From: Siderastrea siderea
Lineage: Eukaryota; Cnidaria; Anthozoa; Scleractinia; Rhizangiidae
Reading direction: 5' to 3'
DNA: 64,000 bases
Assembly: GCA_964030785.1 (NCBI GenBank)
Contig: OZ034972.1
Location: 14,207,231-14,271,230 of the forward strand
Shown here: piece by piece, positions 45,061 to 56,508 of the stretch
How positions within the stretch are numbered: the first letter of the stretch is position 1
Layout: the number at the start of each line of letters is the position of its first letter
Program-made: the position numbers and the translations under genes
Notes under the pieces: generated by a model
Told to the model about the DNA's origin: nothing
The model's database searches: none
Seen by the model: the letters and a program-made list of their open reading frames with translations, nothing else

Positions 45061-47557
45061 AAAACCTAGACTTAATGTGTCTGAAACAAGGACCTCAAAT
45101 CACTGAAGTGAATAAAGTGAGTAAACAAAGTACCATTTACTAACAAATCTTTATTGTCAATTGTCTTAGCTTCCTCCTTGTCCCATTTAAATATATAATA
45201 AATAAGTGATAAAATACACTTCATTTCTTGTTTATAATCAATACATTCTGTCTTTAATTTTCTTAAACTGCACCATTATACTTCTTTGATCCTTGAATTT
45301 CTTTAAAAAAAACTCCTTATATTTTACATCTTATATTCAAATGAAAGTTCAAACACATCTTCACTGGGACTGTTCTCTTTTCCTACAAATTCACTGACCT
45401 GAGAGACACGAAGAAAAGAGAATTTCTGCCCTGAGTGGTATGAATGAAAGTTTGACCTTAGCAAAAAAAAAATCACTTAGTGAAATCGGTACTAGAATAG
45501 ATGCTCTTTCAGATGACTAGTACCTGCACCAACAGTTCCACTGTACAAGCTGTTTTGTTTGGATGCTAATGAATGAGTACATAAGCACTTAAGTTCATTA
45601 GTTGCTTATAGGCATTGCTACAATGCTATCCGGGACAGATTCCTCTTTCCTCCAATCTTTACAATGTGGTTCATCCAAAAGCAAAACACTGGACTCTGTA
45701 CAAAGGACATTGCTTCAAAGCAAATTTTTCCCCTTTTTGATTTTTGTTTATAGCTGACTTATCCAGATTTACAGTGACTATGATAACTGGGAGTGTTTCT
45801 GATCTGCGATAAGGACTTCTTTAAGCCTGTCTTGATGGGGATTGAACTTGTTGATCCACTTCAGATTATGTACACATGCGACTGATCTGTTGGAATGAAT
45901 GAAATGATAGTATTAAATTTACTCTACAAATACAAATAATTCCTATGGACACTGACCCAGGTAACAGTTAAAATGTGCAGTTACTGTGGACGCTTTTTAA
46001 AGTCAAACTGGTATATGTGAATAACATTGGTGTCACAGAACAATGGGTAACCTTATTTTTGAGAATTCATGGAAAATGGACCTAAGCTATTCATAAAATC
46101 ATACATTTTAGTTAAATCGTCATTTAATAGCATGTCAGGGAAAGTAAAAAGTTCATTGCACAATAGAAACCAAAATGGACAGCAAGGTTAGCAACGCACA
46201 TGGTAGTTAAACTTACTATCCTACACGACAGTATCAATTAACTAGTCAATAAAAGTGCATTTTATCTAAGTTTTGAACAGTACAGGACACGGGAATTGCA
46301 GCACTACATGAGGGTTTCCTGTGTGTAATGATGCCATGTTGAGCACAATTTTTAAGCAGCAAACACTCGTGTAAAAAAATTACATACAAATGGGTGTAAA
46401 AAAGACAAATTTTCTGAAAGTGCAAGTTAAATTTACATGGGGAGGTTGGAGACAAGCTCATTTTGAGTGTGTATCAGTAAATAACACAAGTACAGAGTAG
46501 AAGAAGTTATGTAAGAATCGGGATAAACTATGTGTCGTGACCCTATTCATACCATAGGTGGCACAAGCAGTAGAAGTACATGTATAGCATGTGTGATGCT
46601 TGACCAGTGTTGTGTTCACCATAACCAAAAATTAATGCTTGAATTATAGAGGTTTACATATGGGTTTTGGTTGTTTAAAGTAAGGCCCTACACTACAAAT
46701 GAGAATGTTTCTGATTTTCATAACCGAGACCGGTTTCTATGGGGTGGGCCTGGTATGATTGGTCCCATACTTAAACCCATCCTGGAGGGCCTGAGGCAGT
46801 ACTTTGTTCAGCCTCTCTAATTTCGACCACTCGGGCATGACTGAATATAGCAGGGGCCAAGGCCCCAGCAAGCCAGCTCTTGGGATCACTGAGACATGCA
46901 AGTTTCACTACCATGGCATTGCGACATGCCCAAGGTCATTTTCCATGCGACCACTCTTCACAAAGTTTTCAAAAATAATGGAAGTTAAATGTTGTAAATT
47001 AAGTGACGGGCCAGGTTCATAATTTAATAAATAACTGTACTGGCTACACAAAAATTAATTTAAATGCCATGACACAAGACTTTGTTCATTCAAAGTTTCT
47101 CTGCCCCAAGCACTATGACTACTAACACGTACAAGTAACTAGAAATCAGTGAATATATGGTCATGTTTCAACTGTTCAGCAATCAAGGTTGGCTTAATGT
47201 GAACTCACCGACATCTAGGAATTTAATGCAGTAATAAAACAACAATCAAGAAAGCTCCCAAATTATTGGTCAATTCAAAACATAGCAGAATGTGTGGCAG
47301 TTTTTGATGACTATTAATAATTATCAATAATTGCAAGTATCCATAGGATTTGTTTGGATATTTTGTGAAGCCAATTGACTTAAATTCATCAATTGAAATT
47401 GTTTCTGGCCTTTACACTTCATTTATAGTGTTATGTTTTTAGTTTGAAAACTTAAAAGAGTCAAATACCAGATATAGAATGCACTGTTAATTTATTTAAG
47501 TCATCATGTGGTCTACTTTAAAAGTACGATTCCATGTACCGTAAACTTTGATACCCG
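45061..47557. other. Intron, possible minus-strand 3' end, no gene assigned
   Basis: Low-complexity AT-rich sequence. On the minus strand AATAAAGATTTGTTAG near 45145 would serve as a polyadenylation signal, but no upstream coding frame with a recognisable domain was found on that strand. Confidence 0.35.
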
Positions 47558-47880
47558 GTGGGGGGGGGGGGTACTTCCTAGTAATAGGCTAATGGGGATG
47601 TGCCGCTGGATGGGGTTGCATTTTCACGACTGGATTGACTATAATGGGGTTGCATTTTCAATAGGAGCTAGTAGAGTTACTAGAATGGGGTCGCACATTT
47701 GCGGGATTTCAGGGGTAAGTAAATTCTGGCAAGTAGGGATTTGGGGTATATTTCCACAAAAGTGACTAACATGGGGTCTAAAATAATTTGGCTAGAGAAT
47801 ACACTATAATGGGGTAGGGGTTCGGAGAGGCCAGCAGCACATACCCAGCAAAAATTGACCCAAGTACCCCCCCTCCCCAA
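47558..47880. mobile_element. Candidate short element with GGGGGGGTACTT ends
   Basis: A G11 run plus GTACTTCC at 47560-47577 faces CAAGTACCCCCCC near 47860-47874. Between them ATAATGGGGT-like phrases recur five times in diverged tandem form (GACTATAATGGGGTTGCATTTTC and relatives). A degenerate short interspersed element. Confidence 0.5.
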
Positions 47881-47900
47881 GGCTTTGATGATATATAGAG

Positions 47901-48540
47901 GATATTACACGGCGGCGCAAAGATATGAATTTTATTTTTGAGTGGTAAAAACAATATTTTACGAGCGAGTGCATCGAGTGAGTAAAATATTGTTTTTTAC
48001 CGCGAGAAAATACAAGCCACAGTGTAACTTTCTTTTTATTATATAGACAAGAGGATTTTTGCACAAACAACGATGTTAAAGCGGGAAATGACGTCATCGA
48101 TATCCTCACTAGTGAGGATATGGAAAATACACCACTCAAGTCCCGGATGTAGTTTCGTATGAACTTTACGAGTGGTCTATTTTCCACTAAAACACTCTTG
48201 TTTATATAATAAATTGAGATATTACATGGCGGCGCGAAGATATGAATTTTATTTTTGAGTGGTAAAAACAATATTTTACAAGCGAGCGCAGCGAGTGAGT
48301 AGACTATTGTTTTTACCACGAAAAAATAAAATTTATACCTTCAAGCCACCGTATAATTTTCTTTTTATTACATGGACAAGAGTGTTTTTGCACAAAAACA
48401 GTGCAAGAGCGGGAAATGACGTCATCGATATCCTCACTAGTGAGGATATGGAAAATACCCCACTCAAGTCCCGGATGTAGTTTCGTATGAACTTAATGAG
48501 TGGTCTACTTTCCACTAAAACACTCTTGCCTATATAATAA
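47901..48540 (+). repeat. Two-copy 317-bp tandem repeat
   Basis: GATATTACA-GGCGGCG begins copies at 47901 and 48218. Each holds a GAGCG-AGTGAGTA block between inverted AAAACAATATT/AATATTGTTTT arms, and a perfect TATCCTCACTAGTGAGGATA palindrome. Copies differ at scattered positions. Frames through this block on either strand are repeat-derived. Confidence 0.92.
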
Positions 48541-49649
48541 AACACAACAGCAGTTGCACATAATCTATGTTCATACAATTTATTGATGTTAAATGTTGTG
48601 AGGGAGTGACTCTGCAGGGTGTGACTTGACATTATGGAGCAAGTTGTCCAACATATACAATCATTTTTTCCTCTTGAAAGAGTAGCCCCCGGGGCATGCT
48701 GTTTCCAGGTGATGTATTAAGTTGTATTTATGTTACTGGTTTAATGTTTGAGTAAGGGCTGATAAGACTGCAACAACAGGAAGTCAAACAAGCAAAGGGT
48801 GAAACACAAAAGTACATGCAAACTGGCAACCTTTTTGGCAAATTAGGGATGTTTGCTCATCTGGTACACCTGTACTTTCAATAATATCATTTCTTTTCTT
48901 TGAAAACTCAATATTTAGGGCCAATTACATGCGCTGGGCTGGCCCATGATTAGCCAGGCTGGTTCAGGCCAAGATGACTGTTCAGCCTGGTATTCCATGT
49001 ACATGATGCAAGTCACCCTGGCCTAGTAAACACAGTTTACATGGAAAACTTTCAGCCTGGCTAGCTGGGATTCTGGCATCATATTACTGGGATCCTGGCA
49101 AACTGGGCTGAGATTTTCCCATATAATTGCTTGGCCCAATTTTACTTTTGGTATGTTTAACAGTCCACAGGCTTCCCACACAAACTATGTGGCCAGTAGT
49201 ATGCAGTTTCAAAATGTCATGTATAGCCCTGGATATTATTGAAATGTCCCTATCAACATGAAATATTGCAAAGAATGCTTACCTTTAAATTTAAAATAAA
49301 CATACTCAGCAGCTCATGTCACAAGTTTTTGACAAATGTACAATTGAGTGGCACGAGAAGAATCTTTAACCACTGAGCTTGCCTTTGTGGTTTAGAAGTT
49401 GAGCGATGAGAATTTCTGGGCCAGTTTGAAATGCAGTGTTCCTTCCTTGTTTTTCTCTTATTATGTACAGTAGAATGATTTGCAAAACCCTTCAAACTGT
49501 ACAAAATGCACCATTTAGAGCCACAAGGACCAAACAGAAAACCATTGAACTGATTTTATTTTAATATTGAACTCAGGCTTAAATACCCTTCACAATATTC
49601 CATGTTAATAGGGATGTTTCGGTATTGCCATATACCCTGTTTAGCCCTG
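48541..49649. other. Intron with possible MITE
   Basis: GGGCCAATTACATG near 48920 and ATATAATTGCTTGGCCC ending near 49139 look like imperfect inverted ends of an element of about 220 bp rich in GCCTGG/CCAGGC. No gene was seen. Confidence 0.4.
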
Positions 49650-49831
49650 AGTAGTAATAAGTGGATTCGACAAATACCACCTGATCCTCAGAGTATTATT
49701 TTCGTGTTTTAAACCCCCCACCGTAATAACCTCGATCGCTCGCTCGCTCGGTTATTACGGTGGGAGGTTTAAAACACGAAAATAATACTCTGAGGATCAG
49801 ATTGTATTTGTCGAATCCACTTATTACTACT
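49650..49831. repeat. 182-bp palindrome beside the Polinton
   Basis: AGTAGTAATAAGTGGATTCG at the left is mirrored by CGAATCCACTTATTACTACT at the right. The arms extend about 80 bases through CCTCAGAGTATTATTTTCG, and the loop is a CGCTCG run. The AGT...ACT termini recall the AG...CT ends common in Polintons. A degraded copy of the arm core (AAATACCACCT, then TGTTTTAAACC) follows at 49845-49900. It could be a Polinton terminal-repeat dimer or an unrelated foldback element. Confidence 0.7.
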
Positions 49832-50040
49832 GAACAAGGAGTAAATACCACCTCATTCCTACACCCATATCATATTTTCCTGTTTTAAACCACCCTGCAT
49901 TCAAAAAAAGAAGAAAATATTAAAACGAAGCATCTCGTATTATTTTAAAAACTTCTTTCAATTAGATAATCACAAATCTTGTATTATATCAAAAGTTTCT
50001 CAATTAGAGCATTACATATCTTTGTTATATCCAAGTTGCA

Positions 50041-53000
50041 ATGTCTGTACTTAACATTAACATTGAAGAACTTTTAAAAGAACTTGATCCAGCAACGTTA
50101 CAAGCTTTAGAGCAATTACTTGCAGAGGACGGTCCTGCTGTTCGAAAAAATTATTCAGAATATATTGGATGAACCTATTTCTGAGAAAGTGGAGAAGAGT
50201 TTAGATAAGCCTTTACTTCCTAAACCTTTTCAACCGACCGCACCTCCTCGTAAAAGAAGGAGGAGAAAAATACAAGAAATTTTGAGGGAGTTTGATCCAA
50301 TTTCTCGAGAGAATATCCGAAATATTACAAACTATCAGAATGAGATTCTTGATATGTATGATGATACCGAACATGAGGGAAAAGAGAAAAGAGGGCGCCG
50401 TTTCATCCGCTGGCGCTTCATCCGAGGACTGGAAAGAGATCTGACACCCGATTTTATGACCAAAATACGAGAGAAAGTTCACACATCTTTTTACGTCAGA
50501 CACATCTTTTCATATCAGCTACGCAACATTGAAGACGGTTCGTTAATGGTGATGTATACTAACATTGGCTCGCCTTGGTTTGAACGTTTTTCTGAGGCGG
50601 AGAAATGGTTGAGTGAGCGGGAGAAGGTACGCCTGGACCCTGACAACATAAATAGACCGGGCACGATATGGGTGTTTGAAAACCACTTCAATGTTGATAT
50701 AAGGTCGTGCTTGCTCGTCAACCACTTTTAGGTACAGGACCATTGCCAGATTGGCTGCGTAACCTTGCGCATAGCCGCATAGACACTTACAAGGACAACT
50801 TATGTTTATGGCGATGTATTGCGGTACACCGCGGAGCAAGACCAGATCGAAGCACAACGGCAGCACGGGAGCTTGCTAAGAGTTTCTTTAATCTCATAGT
50901 TACTCCAAACGATTGCCGAAAAACTTCGCTTGATGAACTTGAACAGGTTGAAATACATATTAATCAAAAATTAGATTTTTCAAATTGGTTGGGTATCCGT
51001 GTATATGAGCCTGAATGTGTGGATGGTGAAGTGGTATGGCATATTAGAAGGAATCCACCAGCCAAGCTAACGAACATTCTGACAATCGGAATTTATGAGG
51101 GGCACGCGTTTGTCATCAAGGATATTTCGAAGCTTGCAAAAACGTATGCACGTCTTCATTGCCGTGCAAGGTTCACTCAAGCTTGCCATCTTCAACGACA
51201 TATCCAAATATGTTCACAAGGAAAAACGGTGATTGAATGTCCGCCAAAAAAGTTGAAGCACCGCAGACAGCTTTTGAGAAGGCCTTTTATCCAAAACATT
51301 CAGCTTCTTCAGAACCTCTTCGCTGGCTAGAACAAGAAGCGGCACGGCGGAAAATTCACATTCACCACGCTGCATGCGGGCACGGTCGTGCTCCTGTCGA
51401 CGGGTACAACCATGAAACGAGGACTGTTTTTCAATACCATGGCTGTCACTGGCACGGATGCCGAAAATGTTACCCTAATGATCGTAATAAAATTGTTGCT
51501 CAAATAACCAAACACGAGAAGACCGGTTCAAAGCAACTGTAGAACGCACAGAAGCGCTCCGAGCTGCTGGCTATCACGTAATCGAGGCATGGACGTGTGA
51601 AGTAGGAGAAATAAATGTTGAGTTGCCACGGGCCCAAATGCGAAGTTACCCACACGCGATATTGTATGACTTCGAAGCATACGGAGATAAGAATCAGAGG
51701 AAGGAGCCGACAGGCATGCTCACGATTGAAAACACACACGTACCAATCTCGGTGAGCATCGGTGACACCCTTGAAAGAGAACTTACCCACATCTGTGAAA
51801 GAGACCCCGCGGAGCTGGTCCACAAGTTTATGGAAGAGCTGGATAGACGTGGGAAAAAAATCCGGGCCCAAGTAAGAGCAGCATTTATGCCTGACGATGT
51901 GAAGATGCTTACAAAAACACAGCGCCTCAAAATTGAAGAATGGTGTAATCAGGTGCCAGTTCTGGGGTTCAACTCCGGGCGATACGATCTGAACCTTATC
52001 AGAGAGCATTTCGCGGAACGCCTATCTGACACAACCAGTAAAGTAAGAGTAGCAAAAAATGGAAACAAAATCATGTTCATTCTGACGAACAACTTTCGCT
52101 TTCTCGACATCATTAACTACTTAGGCCGGGTACCAGCTATGAGAAATGGGTGAAAGCCTACGAATGCGAAACTGTAAAATCGTGGTTTCCGTACGAGTGG
52201 TTTGACACACCTGAAAAACTTGATTTTCGCGGACTTCCGAAATATGAGGATTGGTATTCGAAGCTGAAGGGCGGTTATGTTCTCACGCGGGAGGAATGGG
52301 AGGGGTGCCAGCGTCTGTTCAAAGAGAAGGGTATGTGTACCTTCGCAGACTGGCTGCGTTACTACAATAATCTCGATGTGGCTCCTGGCCTCGAGGCTCT
52401 GGAAAAGATGCGTGCTTTCTACACTGATAAGGGAATCGATATTTTGAAAGACGCTGTCAGTATCCCAGGTGTTAGTTTACATTACTTGCTCCGCGGATGT
52501 GTTGAGAGGGGCGCGGATCTTTACAGCCCGGGCAAAGAAGCGTATGAGATGCTGAAAGAAGCTGTTGTTGGTGGCCCGAGCCTTGTTTTTACAAGATACC
52601 ATGAAGTTGGAGTCACGAAGATAAGGCCTCATCGAATAGCGGAACCCCGTCTTTGCAAAAATATAGTGGATTACGACGCCAATGCTTTGTACTTGTCAAC
52701 CATGCTTAGAGACATGCCTTGCGGAAAGGGAAGGGTCGTATATTATAACTACCAAACCGCCGCTCCCATACTAACACAAAGGCTCAAAGAAGAAAAATGG
52801 TTCGGATTTGCAGAAGTCGATATAGAGATTCCTGAGCACTTGCGCCCAAAGTTTGAGGAGATGTGCCCATTCTTCTACAACAAAGAGGTAGCAATTGAAG
52901 CAGTGCCACAGCATATGCTTGATTACCTGAAGCACACGGGGCGAAAGCGCGGAGACGGGAGAAAACTCACTGGAGCATTGTCCGCAAAGAAGATATTATT

Positions 53001-53457
53001 ATACGCTCCTCTACTTAGATGGTATCTTGAGCATGGAGCAGTGACCACAAATGTTTATCGGACGATTGACTACCAACCAACTAAGATATTCACTTGGTTC
53101 GTGGAGCAGGTGACGGAGGCGCGCCGGACTGGAGACGTGGAAAAAAGCAAGGCGCTGCTTGCCGAGGTATTCAAGCTGTTAGGAAATAGCGGGTACGGGA
53201 AGCTCATCGAAGCCTTAGAGCGGCAAACAAACATCATTTACACCAAAGACGAGTAGGTAGTCGACAGAGCCTTGCGAAGCGCATATTTCAGTGATCTTGA
53301 CGAGATCGGGCAGGCGTATGAGCTAGAAAGCCGAAAGCCTCGGGTCACAATCAGAAGACCATTTCAGGTAGGAATAGCTGTTTATCAACTGGCAAAGCTT
53401 CGAATGCTTGAATTCTATTATGACTTTCTTGACATGTTGCATAGCAATCGCATCTAA
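50041..53457 (+). pseudogene. POLB: Protein-primed DNA polymerase B, fragmented and truncated
   Basis: This is the remnant of the Polinton replicase. A first frame starts at ATG 50041 and the reading passes through at least five frame changes (near 50140, 50720, 51300, 51520 and 52150), plus a stop at 53254. In order the pieces show a C2H2-like CRARF...CHLQRHIQIC, the FQYHGCHWHGC block conserved in this family, exonuclease motif I (YDFEAY), exonuclease II (GFNSGRYDLN), exonuclease III (YYNNLDV), polymerase motif A (DYDANALYLS) and motif B (KLLGNSGYG). Motif C (the DTDS catalytic aspartates) and everything after it are absent. The frame runs into foreign antisense sequence at about 53436. It is therefore inactive for at least two independent reasons. 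Confidence 0.92.
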
Positions 53458-53889
53458 TGTACCTGTTGGTGGTTGATATATTTCCAGAATTTCACCCGTT
53501 TCTGGATCGTAGTTCACCTGCTTTTCAAGAGGATTGTATGGCCCTGTATAATTATGCCCCGGTAATGTCCAACCCTTTTTTGGTTTCGGAAATTTTCCAA
53601 TTACTGCATGTATATCAAACCCAGCTCCATCCAAATCAGGTCTGTCAGTTTTGTAACGTTGGTTTGGTCGAACTTTAGTTGAAAGTTGATCTAACATTTC
53701 ACTTCCAACTTTTTGAATGACTGGGCGGGCTTTGTCAAGAGTGTAATTTATTGCTTTCTTTTGCAGTTTTGGGTCTCTCATTGCTTCAGAAGCGTAATAT
53801 CTTCCAGCTTCAACACTTTTTTTCAAGATCACCAACTGCCATAGCAACGTCGCCGAATATTCCACTGCCCTCCGCGTGGGAGGGCTCAC
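53437..53889 (-). pseudogene. Parvovirus-type phospholipase A2, truncated at active site
   Basis: Minus-strand frame. Its second half has the signature of the parvoviral VP1-type secreted PLA2 fold: LPGHNYTGPYNPLEKQ (calcium-binding loop of the Y-x-GP-x-N-x-L kind), then after a spacer LDAIAMQH, where the family has the catalytic His-Asp pair. The homologous sequence stops exactly at the histidine. Codons beyond 53436 are the antisense of the polymerase. PLA2 domains of this type occur in parvovirus capsids and in Polinton/adintovirus relatives, where they are thought to breach endosomal membranes. The first half (DKARPVIQKVGSEML) is helical and unassigned. A start is uncertain, because the reading probably continues in another frame from the zinc-ribbon frame just upstream. 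Confidence 0.75.
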
Positions 53890-54045
53890 CTAGTTTCCCG
53901 GCATAAAACGTGTTTTTGTTATTCCGCAACTAGCGCATTTTACCTTAAAGTTTAAGAGTTTTCGATTGTTCTTTGTGATTACAACCTTTTCACTTCCCTG
54001 CACATTGGGCGTGTGCCGTTTTTCTTTCACGCAGTACACTTCCAT
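53890..54045 (-). CDS. 51-aa zinc-ribbon-like mini-protein
   Basis: The minus-strand ATG at 54045 opens 51 codons: a start MEVYCVKEK, a central VVITKNNRK, and a late CASCGITKTRFMPGN. The layout matches the small zinc ribbon (DUF5679-like: YCVKC ... NGR ... CxxCG) common at the N-terminus of Polinton accessory proteins. Here the second cysteine of the first pair is replaced (Lys-Glu follow C-V), so metal binding may be lost. The stop at 53890 is immediately followed by the phospholipase frame, suggesting the two were once a single fused gene now separated by a frameshift. GTTATATACA lies directly upstream of the start. Confidence 0.6.
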   Translation of the reverse strand: MEVYCVKEKRHTPNVQGSEKVVITKNNRKLLNFKVKCASCGITKTRFMPGN

Positions 54046-54055
54046 TGTATATAAC

Positions 54056-54469
54056 TTATGAAAAATAATTCTTTGCTATTTGCTCGTTTTGAAGTAAATC
54101 GTTGGAGAACATTTTCAAAATATCGGCAAAACTTGTTCCTTTATTTCTTTCATTTAAAAAGAGAAGACAGTAGTAACCGCATCTCACACTTTTTTCCCAT
54201 TGAATTTGGTTATCATTTCTGAAAAAATGTGTCATCCCGTGCATTGACATTTCTTTTTCCCATTCCAAAGGTGATGGAAAACCAAATGAATCGAAATACT
54301 CGTAAGTACCTTTGTCTTTGGCAGGCCAACAACATACCCAGTGAGTTCCCAAACTTCCAAAATCATCTAAATTTATAATGCATGGGGAATGAAACAAGGG
54401 TTTTACTTCGTTTCTGCTGAAAATACCTTTTATAGGAATTCGTAAAAAGTTGCACCATTTCTGAGGTCA
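54056..54469 (-). pseudogene. PRO: Adenovirus-type maturation cysteine protease
   Basis: A minus-strand open frame holds the adenain-like C48 protease core of Polintons, which cleaves capsid precursors. The catalytic His is in GSLGTHWVC, the acidic residue in YEYFDSFG, the Gln in NQIQWEKS and the nucleophilic Cys in VRCGYYCL, in the correct order and spacing. The frame is open from about 54469 (just after a TGA) with no Met. The expected N-terminal residues appear in a neighbouring frame, so the start has been lost to a small indel. All catalytic residues are present. It lies between the minor virion protein upstream and the zinc-ribbon gene downstream, on the same strand with short spacing. 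Confidence 0.87.
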
Positions 54470-54490
54470 ATGTTGGATAGAGGTTTATCT

Positions 54491-55198
54491 TCAAATTTCA
54501 GGTTTTTTAAAATAATAATCATCCCAAGTTCCAAAAAAAGGTGGAGGTCGAATTTGCATTCCTTTACCTTTAGGAGGTGGTGGTAAAGGTGGTGTTCGTC
54601 GTTGTCGTGAGCGTGGTGGTTGAGTTTGCAGACCTTTTCCGATTATTTTTCGGACTGAATCAAGGGCCAAAGGTACTCCGATAGACGCCAACATACCAAG
54701 GAAGCCGCCGTATTGTGCGCCGCCTCCTTTTACTAAACCTTTTCCAACAAGATATTGTTCCGCCGCCTTTTTCTGCATAGGAGTCATTTGCTGGACAAGT
54801 TTATAAAGCTCAATTTCCTTCGGCCCAAAACCCTTTCCGAACATCTTTTTCAGCACCTTTTCAGCGCTGAAACTCAAACCTGCACTTGCTAATGCCCCAA
54901 GGGCTGGCTTTATTAAAGGTCGTGCCAAACCTAACATAGCAGAAAACAAACTTCCACCACGCTGCGCAGTATTTTGAATCTGGGTCTGGCTTAATTTTAT
55001 TTCCATTCCTTTCCCTGCCGCTGCGGTTTTCTTCAGTCGCGAGATTTGAGTAGCAGTGAGAAGGAGTTCGTCACCGCGCCCAATTTGGCCTGGTTTAACT
55101 CTCAGAGTAACAGCTGTCTTTGAAACATAAGCTTTTTGGAGTTTCTTTTTCTGACCATCAGTCAGTGCGATTTTATATGGATGATAAGTTGTGCTCAT
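54491..55198 (-). CDS. Polinton minor virion protein with hydrophobic Gly/Ala segments
   Basis: An intact minus-strand frame of 235 codons, starting MSTTYHPYKIALTDGQ. The N-terminal 75 residues are polar with a repeated LT-x-x-Q-x-x-L pattern. Residues about 81-110 (GGSLFSAMLGLARPLIKPAL...) and 160-190 are glycine-rich amphipathic or hydrophobic stretches. Residues 195-222 are Pro/Arg-rich. The C-terminus is aromatic (DDYYFKK). Proteins of this build sit beside the capsid genes of many Polintons and adintoviruses. By position and composition they are compared with adenoviral small core or membrane-lytic proteins; that role is inference. An ATATAATATACATG sequence lies just upstream of the start. 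It is one of the few undamaged genes here. Confidence 0.6.
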   Translation of the reverse strand: MSTTYHPYKIALTDGQKKKLQKAYVSKTAVTLRVKPGQIGRGDELLLTATQISRLKKTAAAGKGMEIKLSQTQIQNTAQRGGSLFSAMLGLARPLIKPALGALASAGLSFSAEKVLKKMFGKGFGPKEIELYKLVQQMTPMQKKAAEQYLVGKGLVKGGGAQYGGFLGMLASIGVPLALDSVRKIIGKGLQTQPPRSRQRRTPPLPPPPKGKGMQIRPPPFFGTWDDYYFKKPEI

Positions 55199-55232
55199 CT
55201 TGCATGTATATTATATTTTTTTTTATTCTTTT

Positions 55233-56468
55233 CTAGACAGCAACAACCTCATTACCAAGTGTTTCTAAAACAAATTCTTCTTTATTTATAACATATGCGT
55301 ATATAATGTATTGAAGGTTTGCTGTTTCGTTTAATTCGTATTCAAAAGTAAGATTTTGGGGATCATTTGTCATAAATTTTTCATTATTTCTTAGATCGAA
55401 GTGAATGATCGGGTATAAACTCTCGAAGTTTGCAATCTGTAGCTGAACACTGCTGTTGTAATCATAATTTCTGTAACTGTAATTTATCAAATGTTCGTAA
55501 ATTCTCAATTTGTGTTTGTCTGAGAAATTAACTATAGGGTAAAAATTTTCACCGCAATTTAGTCGACATCTAGTTAATTTTGCCGAGTTATCACCATCGA
55601 TATCAAATGTGTCAAAAAAGTAAGGGTTTTGCGTGTAAGAATTTTTTTTACGATATTGTTGAAGAAATATGAAGACATGTTTTACATTTTTAATTGCAGG
55701 TGTAAACGAACACGTACCACCAGTATCAGTTCTTGGGGGACTTTCCATAATTCGTTCTTTCAAGTATTTAATTTTTTTTGTTTTTAAAAGATAGTTTTGG
55801 AAAGATAGTTATGGAACCCATAACTCAAATTTTTTTACAACAATTCTTCGAGTTGTTCCATCATTTTGGTAAATAAGTTCTTTATCGTCTTGCAGAGTAA
55901 TATCAAACTCAATTTTCATTGGTGGTAAAAGAGTTTCGGAAAGATTTTCGAAAAATGAGTATCTGTTTAAAGGAATTTTTGTCTCAACTATCTTTCCACC
56001 ATTTGAAAGAAGAGCTCTTGCACGCATTCCAAGGTTAGTCGCATTTGCATCAGTAACTGTGGTTTCGTCAACGTCAAGATACCAAAATTGATCTTTTGCC
56101 ACAGTTCCCGAATAATCGTTTGAATAGTCAAGCAGATTTTTAATGAAAATACCTTTGTGGATATTGTTAGACTCAGAAAGTTCTGTCCCTGCTGATGAAA
56201 CTCTCATATTTTTTATTAATGAAAAAGAACCATTTATCGGAGCAGATTCAGTGTCAGCTACAATGTTACCTCCATTTGCTTTTGCTTCAAACTTAAAATG
56301 AACTAAGAAATAAGCTTTGTACCAGTCATAAAAATGGTTTCTGTCTTCCATTACGAATTTATAACCACTTTTTTCTTGTGTTTGATCATTCCCAGGGTCT
56401 ACTAACTGTTTTTCACATTCAATACGAATATCTTCTGATCTTTTAAGGAATTGTGGAGTTCTGAACAT
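55233..56468 (-). pseudogene. MCP: Polinton major capsid protein, one in-frame stop
   Basis: Minus-strand frame starting at MFRTPQFLKR (a Met 17 codons further upstream is also possible). The first part has DWYKAYFLVHFKFEA, IPLNRYSFFENL and LLPPMKIEFDITL. A single TAA at 55809-55811 follows FELWVP. The same frame then stays open through YLKERIMESPPRTDTGGT to an acidic, aromatic C-terminal region (YVINKEEFVLETLGNE). Order and motifs match the double-jelly-roll major capsid proteins of Polintons, the shell building block of a T>1 icosahedral particle. The total is about 411 codons, somewhat short for the family, so an internal loss is possible. No frameshift is needed across the stop, so one base change separates it from an open frame. 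Confidence 0.8.
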
Positions 56469-56508
56469 ATTGTTAAGATTTATATAAAAAGACAAAAATT
56501 TTTTAAAA

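Noticed and set aside
48333..48632. Minus-strand frames of 99-171 codons at 47.8-48.6 kb
   Set aside because: The same peptide segments recur because the 317-bp repeat unit is duplicated; they match a non-coding interspersed repeat.
53323..53436. C-terminal 38 codons of the long minus-strand phospholipase frame
   Set aside because: They are the antisense of the polymerase frame, so they are not part of the original phospholipase protein.
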